Below, piece by piece: positions 55,244 to 63,111 of a stretch of 64,000 bases of DNA. A program made the position numbers and the translations under genes. Each line of letters begins with the position of its first letter. Positions within the stretch are counted from its first letter, which is position 1. The notes under the pieces were generated by a model that saw only the letters and a program-made list of their open reading frames with translations, did not search any database and was not told the DNA's origin. Origin of the DNA: an uncultured Pelagibacteraceae bacterium (GTDB lineage Bacteria > Pseudomonadota > Alphaproteobacteria > Pelagibacterales > Pelagibacteraceae); NCBI GenBank assembly GCA_902595285.1, contig CACJPL010000001.1, positions 1 through 64,000 on the forward strand, read 5' to 3'.

Positions 55244-55798
55244 ATTTATTATTTTTAAATATTCGTCTTTTTCTATATCCATTACCTTTTTTGATGTTTC
55301 AAAATCAAATCCATTTCTTGCAAGTAGAGATATATCTTTTTTATAAAATAAAGTTCTATTATCCTCTGCTCTGGCTGGGCCAATTCTTTTCTTTTTACAT
55401 AATTTTATTGCCGAAAAGAAATCTTGATCAGAATTATCTTCCTTTATTTTATCCACTGTATCTTTGATAAATGTTTCGTTAATTCCTTTTCCAATTAAAT
55501 AATTTCTGATCTTATTAATTGAGTTTCCTCTTTGAATCATACTTTTGGCTTTACTTTCAGAATAAAATTGATCATTTATAAATCGGTTTTTTTCTAAATC
55601 GGACAAAACAATATCAATTAGTTTATTTACATCTTTTTTTCTTAAATCAGACGCTGATAGTTTCATGTATTTTTTTAATAAATAAGTTTTGAGTTGTTGT
55701 TTTGAAGGAGCATACTTTTCAACATAAGCAAAGGCAAAATTACGCATCTCATCAACAGTTACTTGGAGAGTTTTTTTTCTATTTCTTATAGGAATCAT
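55235..55798 (-). CDS. recX: RecX family regulatory protein
   Basis: This 187-aa, helical, lysine-rich protein shows the RecX repeats: AFAYVEKYAPSKQQLKTYLLKKY (about 27-49), INDQFYSESKAKSMIQRGNSINKIRNYLIGKGI (about 95-127) and a degenerate third repeat with RNGFDFETSKKVM. RecX modulates RecA filaments during repair. recA is not nearby. It is divergent from the ABA4-like gene. Confidence 0.8.
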   Translation of the reverse strand: MIPIRNRKKTLQVTVDEMRNFAFAYVEKYAPSKQQLKTYLLKKYMKLSASDLRKKDVNKLIDIVLSDLEKNRFINDQFYSESKAKSMIQRGNSINKIRNYLIGKGINETFIKDTVDKIKEDNSDQDFFSAIKLCKKKRIGPARAEDNRTLFYKKDISLLARNGFDFETSKKVMDIEKDEYLKIINLL

Positions 55799-55824
55799 TG
55801 TTAGATTTAATATAATATATCTAA

Positions 55825-56298
55825 ATGATTGAACAAATTTATACTTATTTCACAATTGAGACACTTTACATGTGGATCAACCTTGGAGTTCTACCTTTTT
55901 GGTTTATCTTGATAGTGTTTCCCCAATCACATTTAAGTAGAATTTTTGTTACATCAATTTTTCCTTTTTTCATATTAAGTGGTGTGTATATCTTCATTTT
56001 ATACAAATCTTATTTAATTGGTTACGATTTTGATGGAAATTTCTCTCTTTACCTAGGTCTAAGTGAGTTATCTAGATTGTTTGAAGACCATTTGTACATA
56101 ATGATATTTTGGACTCACTTTATAGCAATAAACTTATTTATTGGTGGCTGGATTGTTAAAGACTCTCAGAAGTTTTCTATTAATAAAGTTTTAATGGCTG
56201 TGCCGTTAATTGTGACTTATTTAATTGGTCCAATAGGTCTATTTTTATATTGGATAATTAGAATTTTTTATGCAAAAAGAATTAGTTTATATGAGTAA
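55825..56298 (+). CDS. ABA4-like (DUF4281) membrane protein
   Basis: This 157-aa protein has four predicted helices. LNLG-like WINLGVLPFWFILIVFPQS (about 17-35), FWTHFIAINLFIGGWIVKDSQ (about 93-113) and LIVTYLIGPIGLFLYWIIR (about 127-145) match the DUF4281/ABA4 pattern. In plants ABA4 is needed for neoxanthin formation; the bacterial role is unknown, though a carotenoid or lipid link is possible. It overlaps the next gene. Confidence 0.78.
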   Translation: MIEQIYTYFTIETLYMWINLGVLPFWFILIVFPQSHLSRIFVTSIFPFFILSGVYIFILYKSYLIGYDFDGNFSLYLGLSELSRLFEDHLYIMIFWTHFIAINLFIGGWIVKDSQKFSINKVLMAVPLIVTYLIGPIGLFLYWIIRIFYAKRISLYE

Positions 56299-56869
56299 TC
56301 ATATAGATTTTTATTTCGATATAATTAGTCCCTATGCATATATCGCACACAAAAAAATTCTTGAACATAAAAATATTGTATTTAATTACAAACCAATTTA
56401 TTTAGGGGGTCTTCATAAGCTAGCTGGAATTGATTCTCCTGCATTTAATAAATATAAATTAAGGAATAATATTAATGATTGCAATTTGGTATCTGAAAAA
56501 AATAACATTAAATTCAAATGGAATTCTAATTTTCCAATAAATTCTCTAAGTATGATGAGAGGATATATTAGTGTTGGTAAGGACAAGCAAGACGATTACT
56601 TAAATTGTTTTTTTGACGCTTATTGGAAAGATGATCAGGACTTATCAAATATCGAAAATTTTTCTAAATTATTAAATACATTAAATATTGATAATGATGA
56701 ATTTTTTAAATCTATAAAAAAACAATCTATCAAAGATAAATTGATTAAATTAACTGCTGATGCTTTTCAAAAAGAAGTTTTTGGAACTCCAACCTTTATT
56801 GTTAATAATAAAGTTTTTTGGGGACAAGACAGACTTGAATATGCTTTAGAAGAGGTAAATAATAATTAA
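56291..56869 (+). CDS. 2-hydroxychromene-2-carboxylate isomerase-like (DsbA family) protein
   Basis: I prefer the ATG at 56291 (192 aa), where the DsbA/kappa-GST fold begins at once (SNHIDFYFDIISPYAYIAHKKI), rather than the track start 21 nt earlier. FGTPTFIVNNKVFWGQDRLEYALEEV is the family C-terminal signature. It has serine-proline instead of a CxxC pair, so it is a glutathione-dependent isomerase or transferase relative, not an oxidoreductase. It shares an 8-nt overlap (ATGAGTAA) with the ABA4-like gene. Confidence 0.83.
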   Translation: MSNHIDFYFDIISPYAYIAHKKILEHKNIVFNYKPIYLGGLHKLAGIDSPAFNKYKLRNNINDCNLVSEKNNIKFKWNSNFPINSLSMMRGYISVGKDKQDDYLNCFFDAYWKDDQDLSNIENFSKLLNTLNIDNDEFFKSIKKQSIKDKLIKLTADAFQKEVFGTPTFIVNNKVFWGQDRLEYALEEVNNN

Positions 56870-57249
56870 ATTATTTTAAAACCACTGTTGCTCAATGCAG
56901 CAAATCCACCATCAATATGAGAAATTTTTTCATAACCCATTTCTTTTAATGATTTTACAGCTAAAGCAGATCTCACACCACCTGCACAAAATAAAACAAG
57001 CTCTTTATTTCTATCAACCTGTCTATTTTGTATGATTGGACTATTTGGATCTAAATAAACTTCAAGCATACCTCTTGGAATATGGTTTGCACCTTCAACT
57101 CTACCACTGTTATCTAATTCATTTATTTCTCTGATATCAATTAAATTACAATTATTGCTTTCTACCATTTCATAAGCTTCATTCGCAGTAATAGTTTTTA
57201 TTTCCTGCATTGCCGAATCTACTAAACTTTGAATTGATTTAATTGTCAT
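56866..57249 (-). CDS. Rhodanese-like domain protein
   Basis: This 127-aa protein contains a single rhodanese domain with ANEAYEMVESNNCNLIDIREINE, HIPRGMLEVYLDP (about 77-89) and the active-site loop LFCAGGVRSALA (Cys about 93). It probably carries or transfers sulfane sulfur in the cytoplasm. It is convergent with the isomerase (4-nt overlap) and divergent from the glycosyltransferase-like gene. Confidence 0.87.
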   Translation of the reverse strand: MTIKSIQSLVDSAMQEIKTITANEAYEMVESNNCNLIDIREINELDNSGRVEGANHIPRGMLEVYLDPNSPIIQNRQVDRNKELVLFCAGGVRSALAVKSLKEMGYEKISHIDGGFAALSNSGFKII

Positions 57250-57268
57250 AATTAATTATTTCTAACTT

Positions 57269-58297
57269 ATGAAAGTTCAAAATAAAACAAGAAAATCTAA
57301 TTTTTTTAAAAAAATATTTATAAAATTTTGTAGATTTTTTGATTATGAAATTGTCGATCAAGGCGATCTTAGTTTTCCAGTAACTAATAAAAAAGGTTCA
57401 AAAAACTTGTCTAATTTAGGAATACAGTCTCTTGTTCTACCAATGGGTAAAATAAAGATAAAAAGACCAATTAAATCTTTGGATATAATTTTAAGAACGT
57501 GTGCCTCAGTTAACATGCTAACTCAATCAAAGAAAAGGATATTTAAATCAAATAAAGAATATTATTCTTTAAAAACATTAAAATCACTTATTAACTCAAT
57601 CAACAATAATAAAAAAATATTTAAAAAAATTAAAGTTAAACTGACAATAATTGATCACAACTCTAATGATAAAGTAATTAAAAAATTTAAAAAACTTTTA
57701 AAAAAACAGTTTTTTAAAAGTGAAATTATTAATTTAGATATAAATTTTTATAAAAGGAAAATTAAAAAAATTAATCAACAGGGAAAAAAAGTTACCAATA
57801 ATCAAATTTCAAATATGTCTAATATTAATCAATCACTTAATATAGGAAAAAACTGTGATGATTTAGTTTATTTTGTAGAGGATGATTACTTACACAAGAG
57901 AGATGCTATAGAGGAAATGATCCTTTCTTATGAAAGGATTTCTTCACAAATAGGTAAAGAATTAATTATGTGTCCTGCTGACTATCCATATCTTTATAAT
58001 AAATTAGAAGATTCTAAAATAATTCTAGGTAATAACTGTCACTGGAGATCAGTAGAGGAATCTTTATGTACTTTTTTAACTAGCAAAAAAATAATAAATA
58101 AACATTTTAAAAAATTTGTAAGCGCTTGTGAGTTTGAACATTATCCTTTTGAAAAACCATTTCATGATATATATAAAAAGGAATTATGTATCAGTCCTAT
58201 GCCTGCTTTAGCAGTTCATTTTACTAACATAAACTCAATCTATGGTTTATCACCTTTGATAGATTATGAAAAATTATGGAAAGAAAATAAAATATGA
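57269..58297 (+). CDS. Glycosyltransferase-like protein (GT-A fold), unassigned
   Basis: This 342-aa, lysine-rich protein contains SLDIILRTCASVNMLTQSKKR (about 69-89), KVKLTIIDHNSND, and VYFVEDDYLHKRDAIEEMI, in which VEDDYLH looks like a DxD-type metal and sugar-nucleotide site. A C-terminal HxT-like segment LAVHFTNINSIYG follows. I cannot name the family. It likely modifies a surface glycan. Its stop overlaps bcp by 4 nt, and it starts 19 nt from the divergent rhodanese gene. Confidence 0.7.
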   Translation: MKVQNKTRKSNFFKKIFIKFCRFFDYEIVDQGDLSFPVTNKKGSKNLSNLGIQSLVLPMGKIKIKRPIKSLDIILRTCASVNMLTQSKKRIFKSNKEYYSLKTLKSLINSINNNKKIFKKIKVKLTIIDHNSNDKVIKKFKKLLKKQFFKSEIINLDINFYKRKIKKINQQGKKVTNNQISNMSNINQSLNIGKNCDDLVYFVEDDYLHKRDAIEEMILSYERISSQIGKELIMCPADYPYLYNKLEDSKIILGNNCHWRSVEESLCTFLTSKKIINKHFKKFVSACEFEHYPFEKPFHDIYKKELCISPMPALAVHFTNINSIYGLSPLIDYEKLWKENKI

Positions 58298-58767
58298 CAT
58301 TAAAAATAAATTCTAAAGCACCAAGTTTTGAAATTCCTGCAACTTCAGTTGGTAAATATTCATTAAAAAACTCTAGTGGAAAATATCTGGTTTTATATTT
58401 TTATCCAAAAGACGATACACCAGGGTGCACTATTGAAACTAATGATTTTAATAAACTTCTTTCTAAATTTAAAAAATTAGACTGCATAATATATGGGATA
58501 TCAAAGGACAGTTTAAAAAGTCATGACAAATTTAAAGATAAATACAAAATTAAGTTTGATTTACTTGCTGACGAAGAAAAAGAAGTTCTTAAAAAATATA
58601 AAGTTTGGGGAAAGAAAAAATTTATGGGTCGTGAATTTATGGGAATAATTAGAACGACTTATTTGATAGACAAAAAAGGTAAAATACTTAAGGTTTGGGA
58701 CAACGTTAAAGTTAAAGACCATGCTAAAGAAGTATTAGAAACTCTTCAAAATATTGTAAAAAAATAA
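58294..58767 (+). CDS. bcp: Thiol peroxidase, Bcp/PrxQ type
   Basis: This 157-aa peroxiredoxin reduces peroxides using thioredoxin. The peroxidatic cysteine is in YPKDDTPGCTIETNDF (about Cys47). The PrxQ-type resolving cysteine five residues later is missing (threonine/aspartate stretch instead); another cysteine is in LDCIIYGISKDS. IIRTTYLIDKKGKI is the conserved late segment. It overlaps the glycosyltransferase-like gene by 4 nt and is followed by a terminator. Confidence 0.92.
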   Translation: MTLKINSKAPSFEIPATSVGKYSLKNSSGKYLVLYFYPKDDTPGCTIETNDFNKLLSKFKKLDCIIYGISKDSLKSHDKFKDKYKIKFDLLADEEKEVLKKYKVWGKKKFMGREFMGIIRTTYLIDKKGKILKVWDNVKVKDHAKEVLETLQNIVKK

Positions 58768-58798
58768 AAAAAAGACCCCTTATTTCTAAGGGGCCTTT
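58763..58798. terminator. Bidirectional intrinsic terminator between bcp and amt
   Basis: A 7-bp GC-rich stem, CCCCTTA (58776-58782) with TAAGGGG (58787-58793), is flanked by a long A run on the left and CCTTT on the right. Read on the minus strand it has a classic U-tract and would end amt transcripts; on the plus strand it would end bcp with a weaker U-tract. Confidence 0.8.
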
Positions 58799-58841
58799 AG
58801 TTAACTAACTAGAGAGAGAGATTATAGTTAATTCTTTTTAT

Positions 58842-58888
58842 TAGAGGCTCTTCAATGAGATAACGACATGGAGATCGAAGAGCCTCTA
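58842..58888 (-). repeat. Inverted repeat in the amt 3' region
   Basis: A perfect 12-bp inverted repeat (TAGAGGCTCTTC at 58842-58853 and its complement at 58877-58888) encloses a 23-nt loop, 12 nt after the amt stop. It lacks a U-tract, so it looks like a stable 3'-UTR structure upstream of the real terminator. Confidence 0.75.
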
Positions 58889-58900
58889 TATTACATGCAA

Positions 58901-60202
58901 TTAGTCACGTATTGCGTATGCAATTACTCCTGTTTCAGTCACGTCAGTACCTTTGGCTTCAGCCTCTTTACTTAGTCTAATTCCAAAAGTAGCTTTCATA
59001 GCAGAGAACACGATGTACGACACCACAAATACAAAAATGTTAATTGATAGCACACCAATTAATTGGGCACTAAAAGATGCATCAGTGTTTGTTAATGGCA
59101 CAGCTAATGTTCCCCATATTCCAGCAAACATGTGAGCCGGAATTGCACCTACTACATCGTCAAGTTTGAAGCTAAAAAGTAATTTAGTTCCAAATACAAC
59201 GATTAAACCACCAACAGCTCCTATGAAAATAGCTGCTAAAGGCGATGGTGCTAATGGTTCAGCTGTTACAGCCACAAGACCACCAATTGCTCCGTTTAAC
59301 ATTTGAATAACATCAGTTTTACCAAACATTAATCTTGTGATTATTGCAGCAGCCATTACACCACCAGCAGCAGCAAGATTAGTGTTAATAAAAATACTTG
59401 ATACAGCAACTGCATCGTCAAATGTTCCTATAGCAAGTTGAGATCCACCATTGAATCCAAACCAACCCAACCACAAGATGAAAACACCAACTGTTACTAG
59501 CGGAATTGAAGAAGCAGCAAAAGGTCTAATAGCTTTCGCTTCACCTTTACTACCAAATCTTCCATATCTAGCACCTAACAACATAATACCAGCTAAAGCT
59601 GCTGCACCACCTGTTGAGTGAACTAGTGTTGAACCAGCAAAATCAGAGAAGCCTAGTTCTGCTAACCAGCCTCCACCCCATTGCCAACCCATAACGATTG
59701 GATAAATAATTCCAGATAAGATAGCTGCAAATAGAAAGAAAGGCCAAAGTTTTACTCTTTCAGCCATTGCACCTGAACAAATTGAAACTGTTGTTGCACA
59801 AAAAACCATTTGAAAATACCAATCAGATCCATCAGCATATCCAGTATCAACTGAACTTGCATCAGACCAAGGTGTGAATGTTCCAATGTATCCACCTTCA
59901 GGTATACCATACGCTAAGTTATATCCGAATAACCAAAACATAATTCCAGCAATTGAGTAAAGACCAATGTTCTTTGCACAAATTACAGAAACACTTTTGG
60001 AAGTTACCATACCAGATTCTAGCATTGCAAAACCCGCTGCCATGAACATGACCATGAAACCACACATTAAAAACAATAGTGAATTGAATATAGCTTGAAC
60101 TTCAGCAGAAACTGTTGTCTCTGCCATACCCGCACTACTCATGTTTAATAAAAATATCAAACTAAGAATTGGTGCGGACATTTTTTTTATAAATTTAGTC
60201 AT
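58901..60202 (-). CDS. amt: Ammonium transporter Amt
   Basis: This 433-aa channel imports ammonium. A signal-like N-terminus (MTKFIKKMSAPILSLIFLLNMSSAGMA) precedes 11 helices. The signature FAGSTLVHSTGGAAALAGIMLLGAR contains the first pore histidine (about 191), and IPAHMFAGIWGTLAVPL the second. No PII gene (glnK) is adjacent, unlike the usual amtB-glnK pair. Its GGAGG ribosome binding site and AUG lie in one arm of a hairpin (60201-60232), suggesting control at translation. Confidence 0.95.
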   Translation of the reverse strand: MTKFIKKMSAPILSLIFLLNMSSAGMAETTVSAEVQAIFNSLLFLMCGFMVMFMAAGFAMLESGMVTSKSVSVICAKNIGLYSIAGIMFWLFGYNLAYGIPEGGYIGTFTPWSDASSVDTGYADGSDWYFQMVFCATTVSICSGAMAERVKLWPFFLFAAILSGIIYPIVMGWQWGGGWLAELGFSDFAGSTLVHSTGGAAALAGIMLLGARYGRFGSKGEAKAIRPFAASSIPLVTVGVFILWLGWFGFNGGSQLAIGTFDDAVAVSSIFINTNLAAAGGVMAAAIITRLMFGKTDVIQMLNGAIGGLVAVTAEPLAPSPLAAIFIGAVGGLIVVFGTKLLFSFKLDDVVGAIPAHMFAGIWGTLAVPLTNTDASFSAQLIGVLSINIFVFVVSYIVFSAMKATFGIRLSKEAEAKGTDVTETGVIAYAIRD

Positions 60203-60232
60203 AAGACCTCCACTTGTTAAGTGATGTCTTAT
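60201..60232 (-). promoter_or_regulatory. RBS-sequestering hairpin in the amt leader
   Basis: In the RNA, AUAAGAC pairs with GUCUUAU (7 bp) and inside it CACUU pairs with AAGUG (5 bp) around a 3-nt AAC loop. The GGAGG Shine-Dalgarno spans the inner stem, internal loop and outer stem, and the outer stem ends in the first two bases of the AUG. It is a candidate on/off switch for amt translation. Confidence 0.7.
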
Positions 60233-60276
60233 AGTTTTAATTAAATTTAAAAGTAACGCTGATTAGGAAAAGTGGC

Positions 60277-60293
60277 TATGCAGTTTTTGCATA
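60277..60293. promoter_or_regulatory. Operator-like palindrome upstream of amt
   Basis: TATGCA, 5 nt, TGCATA forms a 17-bp symmetric site in the 145-nt HU-amt spacer, about 75 nt before the amt ATG. It may be a repressor or activator site; the protein is unknown. Confidence 0.35.
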
Positions 60294-60297
60294 TAGA

Positions 60298-60336
60298 AAC
60301 AGCCCTAAACGTGTTTTTAAAATGTTTAGGGCTGTT
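60298..60336 (-). terminator. Hairpin downstream of HU, probable terminator
   Basis: A perfect 13-bp inverted repeat (AACAGCCCTAAAC and its complement) with a 13-nt loop begins 11 nt after the HU stop. The following minus-strand sequence has only three U residues, so termination may be partial. Confidence 0.65.
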
Positions 60337-60347
60337 GAAAAAGAATA

Positions 60348-60623
60348 TTATCTGTTGAATACTTCTTTTAAAGCTTTAGCTGGTAAGAATTTTACCTTTT
60401 GAGAAGCAGCGATTTGAATCTGCTCACCCGTTCTTGGGTTTCTTCCAACTCTTGCTTTTCTTTTAGCTACTTTGTACGTACCAAACCCAGCAATTTTAAC
60501 TGAGTCATCACCTTTTAGAGCATCTAAAATAGTGTTGGTAATTGTATCAAAAGTTCGCTCAGCGTCTGCTTTGCTCAAGTTTAATGAGCCAGAAAGCTTA
60601 GCAATTAGTTGTTTTTTGTTCAT
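60348..60623 (-). CDS. hup: HU family DNA-binding protein
   Basis: This 91-aa nucleoid protein bends and compacts DNA. MNKKQLIAKLSGSLNLSKADAERTFDTI forms the helical dimer part, and GFGTYKVAKRKARVGRNPRTGEQIQIAASQKVKFLPAKALKE is the DNA-binding arm signature with the intercalating proline. In many Alphaproteobacteria a HU gene follows lon, whereas here it lies about 42 kb away, next to amt. A GGAGC sequence before the ATG supports the start. Confidence 0.96.
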   Translation of the reverse strand: MNKKQLIAKLSGSLNLSKADAERTFDTITNTILDALKGDDSVKIAGFGTYKVAKRKARVGRNPRTGEQIQIAASQKVKFLPAKALKEVFNR

Positions 60624-60780
60624 TTTAGCTCCGGTTTAGTTGGTTAATATTTATACTTGTCATAAACGTTGATAAATCAAGCTTTTTTTTAGTGTATAGT
60701 TTTTTAAAACACACAATATCTTGTAAAAACTTAAATAAATGTTGTTTTTATTGACTTTTTTTAACTTTTAAAAATCTAAA

Positions 60781-61893
60781 TTATCTAAATAAACCAAGGT
60801 CTTTTAGATCATTAAATGTGGTGAAAAACATCAATGATAACAGCAAAAACAATCCGATTCGAAAAAAACCTTCTTGAGTTTTTTGGGATAAAGGTCGGCC
60901 TAAAACTTTCTCAAACGCATAAAACATTAAATGTCCTCCATCTAACATTGGTATTGGAAATAGATTAATAAGACCCAAACTTATTGAAATATAAGCCATC
61001 ATACTAATGAAAGCCAACACACCAAACGTTGCAACTTGTCCAGAAATTTTAGCAATTCTAATTGGTCCTCCTAATTGAGAAGTATCTGCTTTACCTAAAA
61101 TCATTCCTCCTATGTATTTAAGTGAGGAAATACTTACAAAATAAACTTCATTTGCTGCGTGATATAGTGCTTTAGCTGGTCCTAATTTAACATGATTAAT
61201 CTTATCATTATAAGCTGACAATTTTATACCAACCATTCTTTTGTTTATTTTGTTCCCTAATCCATCGTCACCCTCAACAACATTAGGTTTTACTTTTAAA
61301 ATTAATTCGTCATATGAACGCTTAACTTTAAAATCTATAAAATCACCAGTAGACAAAGTTATAAACTTAGAAACTTCCATAATACTTTTAACTTCATTTC
61401 CATCAATTTCTAAAATTATATCTTGATCTTTAAGTCCGCCCATCATTGCAGGACTGTCTTTTTGAACTTCGCTGATAACAGCAGGAGTAAAATCTTTGCC
61501 AACAAAAGTATAAAGACAAAAAAAAATTACTAAAGCTAACAAAAAATTAGCTAAAGGACCACCAAACACAATTAATGCTCTTTGATATAAAGGCTTTAAA
61601 GTAAACAATTTTTCTCTTTCTTCTTCGCTATATTTATCGAGTATTTCTTGATGATCCGCTTGTGAATAAACATTCCTATCTCCAAAAAATTTTACATATC
61701 CACCTAAGGGAATTGCACATATTTTCCATCTTGTGCCTGATTTATCATTCCAACCAAATAACTCTTTACCAAAACCAATTGAAAAATCTGTAACACCTAC
61801 TCCATATTTTCTTGCAAAATAATAGTGTCCATATTCATGTATAAAAACAACTACTAAGATAAGTATTAAAAATGGAATAATATAAATAAACAT
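60781..61893 (-). CDS. rseP: Site-2 zinc metalloprotease RseP
   Basis: This is an intramembrane protease that cuts anti-sigma factors and remnant signal peptides. It is 370 aa. The zinc motif is FIHEYGHYYFARKYG (HExxH, about 18-32), one PDZ domain covers about residues 125-200 (SEVQKDSPAMMGGLKDQDIILEIDG), and the second catalytic motif is LINLFPIPMLDGGHLMFY (about 309-326). It is shorter than the two-PDZ E. coli enzyme. dxr and bamA, frequent neighbours, are not seen here. Confidence 0.94.
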   Translation of the reverse strand: MFIYIIPFLILILVVVFIHEYGHYYFARKYGVGVTDFSIGFGKELFGWNDKSGTRWKICAIPLGGYVKFFGDRNVYSQADHQEILDKYSEEEREKLFTLKPLYQRALIVFGGPLANFLLALVIFFCLYTFVGKDFTPAVISEVQKDSPAMMGGLKDQDIILEIDGNEVKSIMEVSKFITLSTGDFIDFKVKRSYDELILKVKPNVVEGDDGLGNKINKRMVGIKLSAYNDKINHVKLGPAKALYHAANEVYFVSISSLKYIGGMILGKADTSQLGGPIRIAKISGQVATFGVLAFISMMAYISISLGLINLFPIPMLDGGHLMFYAFEKVLGRPLSQKTQEGFFRIGLFLLLSLMFFTTFNDLKDLGLFR

Positions 61894-62004
61894 ACTTTAA
61901 ATATATTTATATTTATAATTAACTCAATAAGCTAAAATGCCTTATTATTGGTAGGTTTTATATTTTAGATTAAATTTTGATCATTAATACTATATAATAT
62001 TTAC

Positions 62005-62490
62005 ATGCCTTCATTTGATGTGATTAGTAAAATAAATTATCAAGAATTTGATAATGCTTTAGCTAATTGTTTGAGAGAAATCAGTAATCGTTATGACTTT
62101 AAAGGGCTTAATATTTCAATTGAACGAAAAGATAAAACGGTTACTACCAATGCACCTGATGAATTAAAATTAAAGCAAGTAAATGAATTATTACAAACCC
62201 ATTTAGTTAGAAGAAAAGTAGACCCAAGAGTATTAGAGATTAAAAACTCAGAGGGAGCTTCGGGAGGATCGATTAGACAAGTAAGTGAATTAAAAGAAGG
62301 AATTAGCCAAGAAAATGCTAAAAAAGTTATTGCTGATATCAAAAAACTAAAACTTAAAATTCAAATTAAAATCCAAGGTGATGAATTAAGAGTAGATGGT
62401 AAAAAGAAAGATGATCTTCAGGAAGCTATCGCTGCAATCAAAGCAATTGATATTGGGCTTCCAATTGATTTTGTTAATTTTAGAGACTAA
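62005..62490 (+). CDS. yajQ: YajQ family nucleotide-binding protein
   Basis: This 161-aa protein of two ferredoxin-like domains has PSFDVISKINYQEFDNAL (about 2-19), SNRYDFKG (about 28-35) and the conserved end IGLPIDFVNFRD. YajQ proteins bind nucleotides, and some bind cyclic-di-GMP; their cellular role varies. It is the only plus-strand gene in this end of the window and meets the SRAP gene end to end with no gap. Confidence 0.94.
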   Translation: MPSFDVISKINYQEFDNALANCLREISNRYDFKGLNISIERKDKTVTTNAPDELKLKQVNELLQTHLVRRKVDPRVLEIKNSEGASGGSIRQVSELKEGISQENAKKVIADIKKLKLKIQIKIQGDELRVDGKKKDDLQEAIAAIKAIDIGLPIDFVNFRD

Positions 62491-63111
62491 TTAAACTTTT
62501 TGAATTAAGGACGCGCTATTATTTGTAGGCTTATTAACATCTTTTGAAACTTCTTGAAAAATTAAGTTAGGAATTTTACGTTCTTTTAAAAACGCTGAAC
62601 CTTGTAATTCTAAATTTAAATAACGATTAATATCACCTTGATTTAAAATAACTGGTTGTCTATGGTGAATTTCATTTATATTTTCTTTTGCTTGCTCTGT
62701 AATCAAACAGAACTGATCATTTTCAAAGATGCCAGCAAAATAAATAGGATTAGTATCTTCACGGGTAAAATAATGAGGGGTTTTTTCTTTTTCTTCTCTT
62801 TTCCACTCATAAAAACCATCTGCAACTGCAACACATCGGTTGTTTTTTATCAATTTTTTAAATGAAACTTTTTCATCAATGGTCTCAAGTCTTGCATTAA
62901 TCAAAGCTTTAAAATCTTTGTCTTTAGCCCATCCTGGAACTAAACCCCATTGTAGATTTTCTAAAGTATTTCCATTTTTATATTTTTTTATTACAGGTAG
63001 TTTTTGATATGGATGAGCGTTATAGTTTTCAGTATCTTCAACCTGAATTGCAGATTTTACTAATTTATTTGTTTTTGTTACGGGGTTTTTTACTACGTAT
63101 CTTCCACACAT
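62491..63111 (-). CDS. SRAP (YedK/HMCES) abasic-site processing protein
   Basis: This 206-aa protein cross-links abasic sites in single-stranded DNA through its N-terminal cysteine. The MCGRYVV start places the catalytic Cys2 exactly, LQWGLVPGWAKD and NARLETI form the DNA-binding core, VAVADGFYEWKR and the active-site histidine in IHHRQPVIL are intact. The ATG overlaps the TPR gene stop by one base. It is likely part of DNA damage tolerance. Confidence 0.94.
   Translation of the reverse strand: MCGRYVVKNPVTKTNKLVKSAIQVEDTENYNAHPYQKLPVIKKYKNGNTLENLQWGLVPGWAKDKDFKALINARLETIDEKVSFKKLIKNNRCVAVADGFYEWKREEKEKTPHYFTREDTNPIYFAGIFENDQFCLITEQAKENINEIHHRQPVILNQGDINRYLNLELQGSAFLKERKIPNLIFQEVSKDVNKPTNNSASLIQKV

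Noticed and set aside
60277-60293. NtrC binding site upstream of amt
   Set aside because: The palindrome TATGCA-5-TGCATA does not match the TGCACC-N-GGTGCA arrangement closely enough; kept only as an unnamed operator-like site.
60624-60780. Riboswitch or small RNA upstream of HU or in other leaders (glycine or SAM types expected in SAR11)
   Set aside because: I found no conserved core or convincing multi-stem structure by eye in any leader other than amt; AT-rich sequence only.
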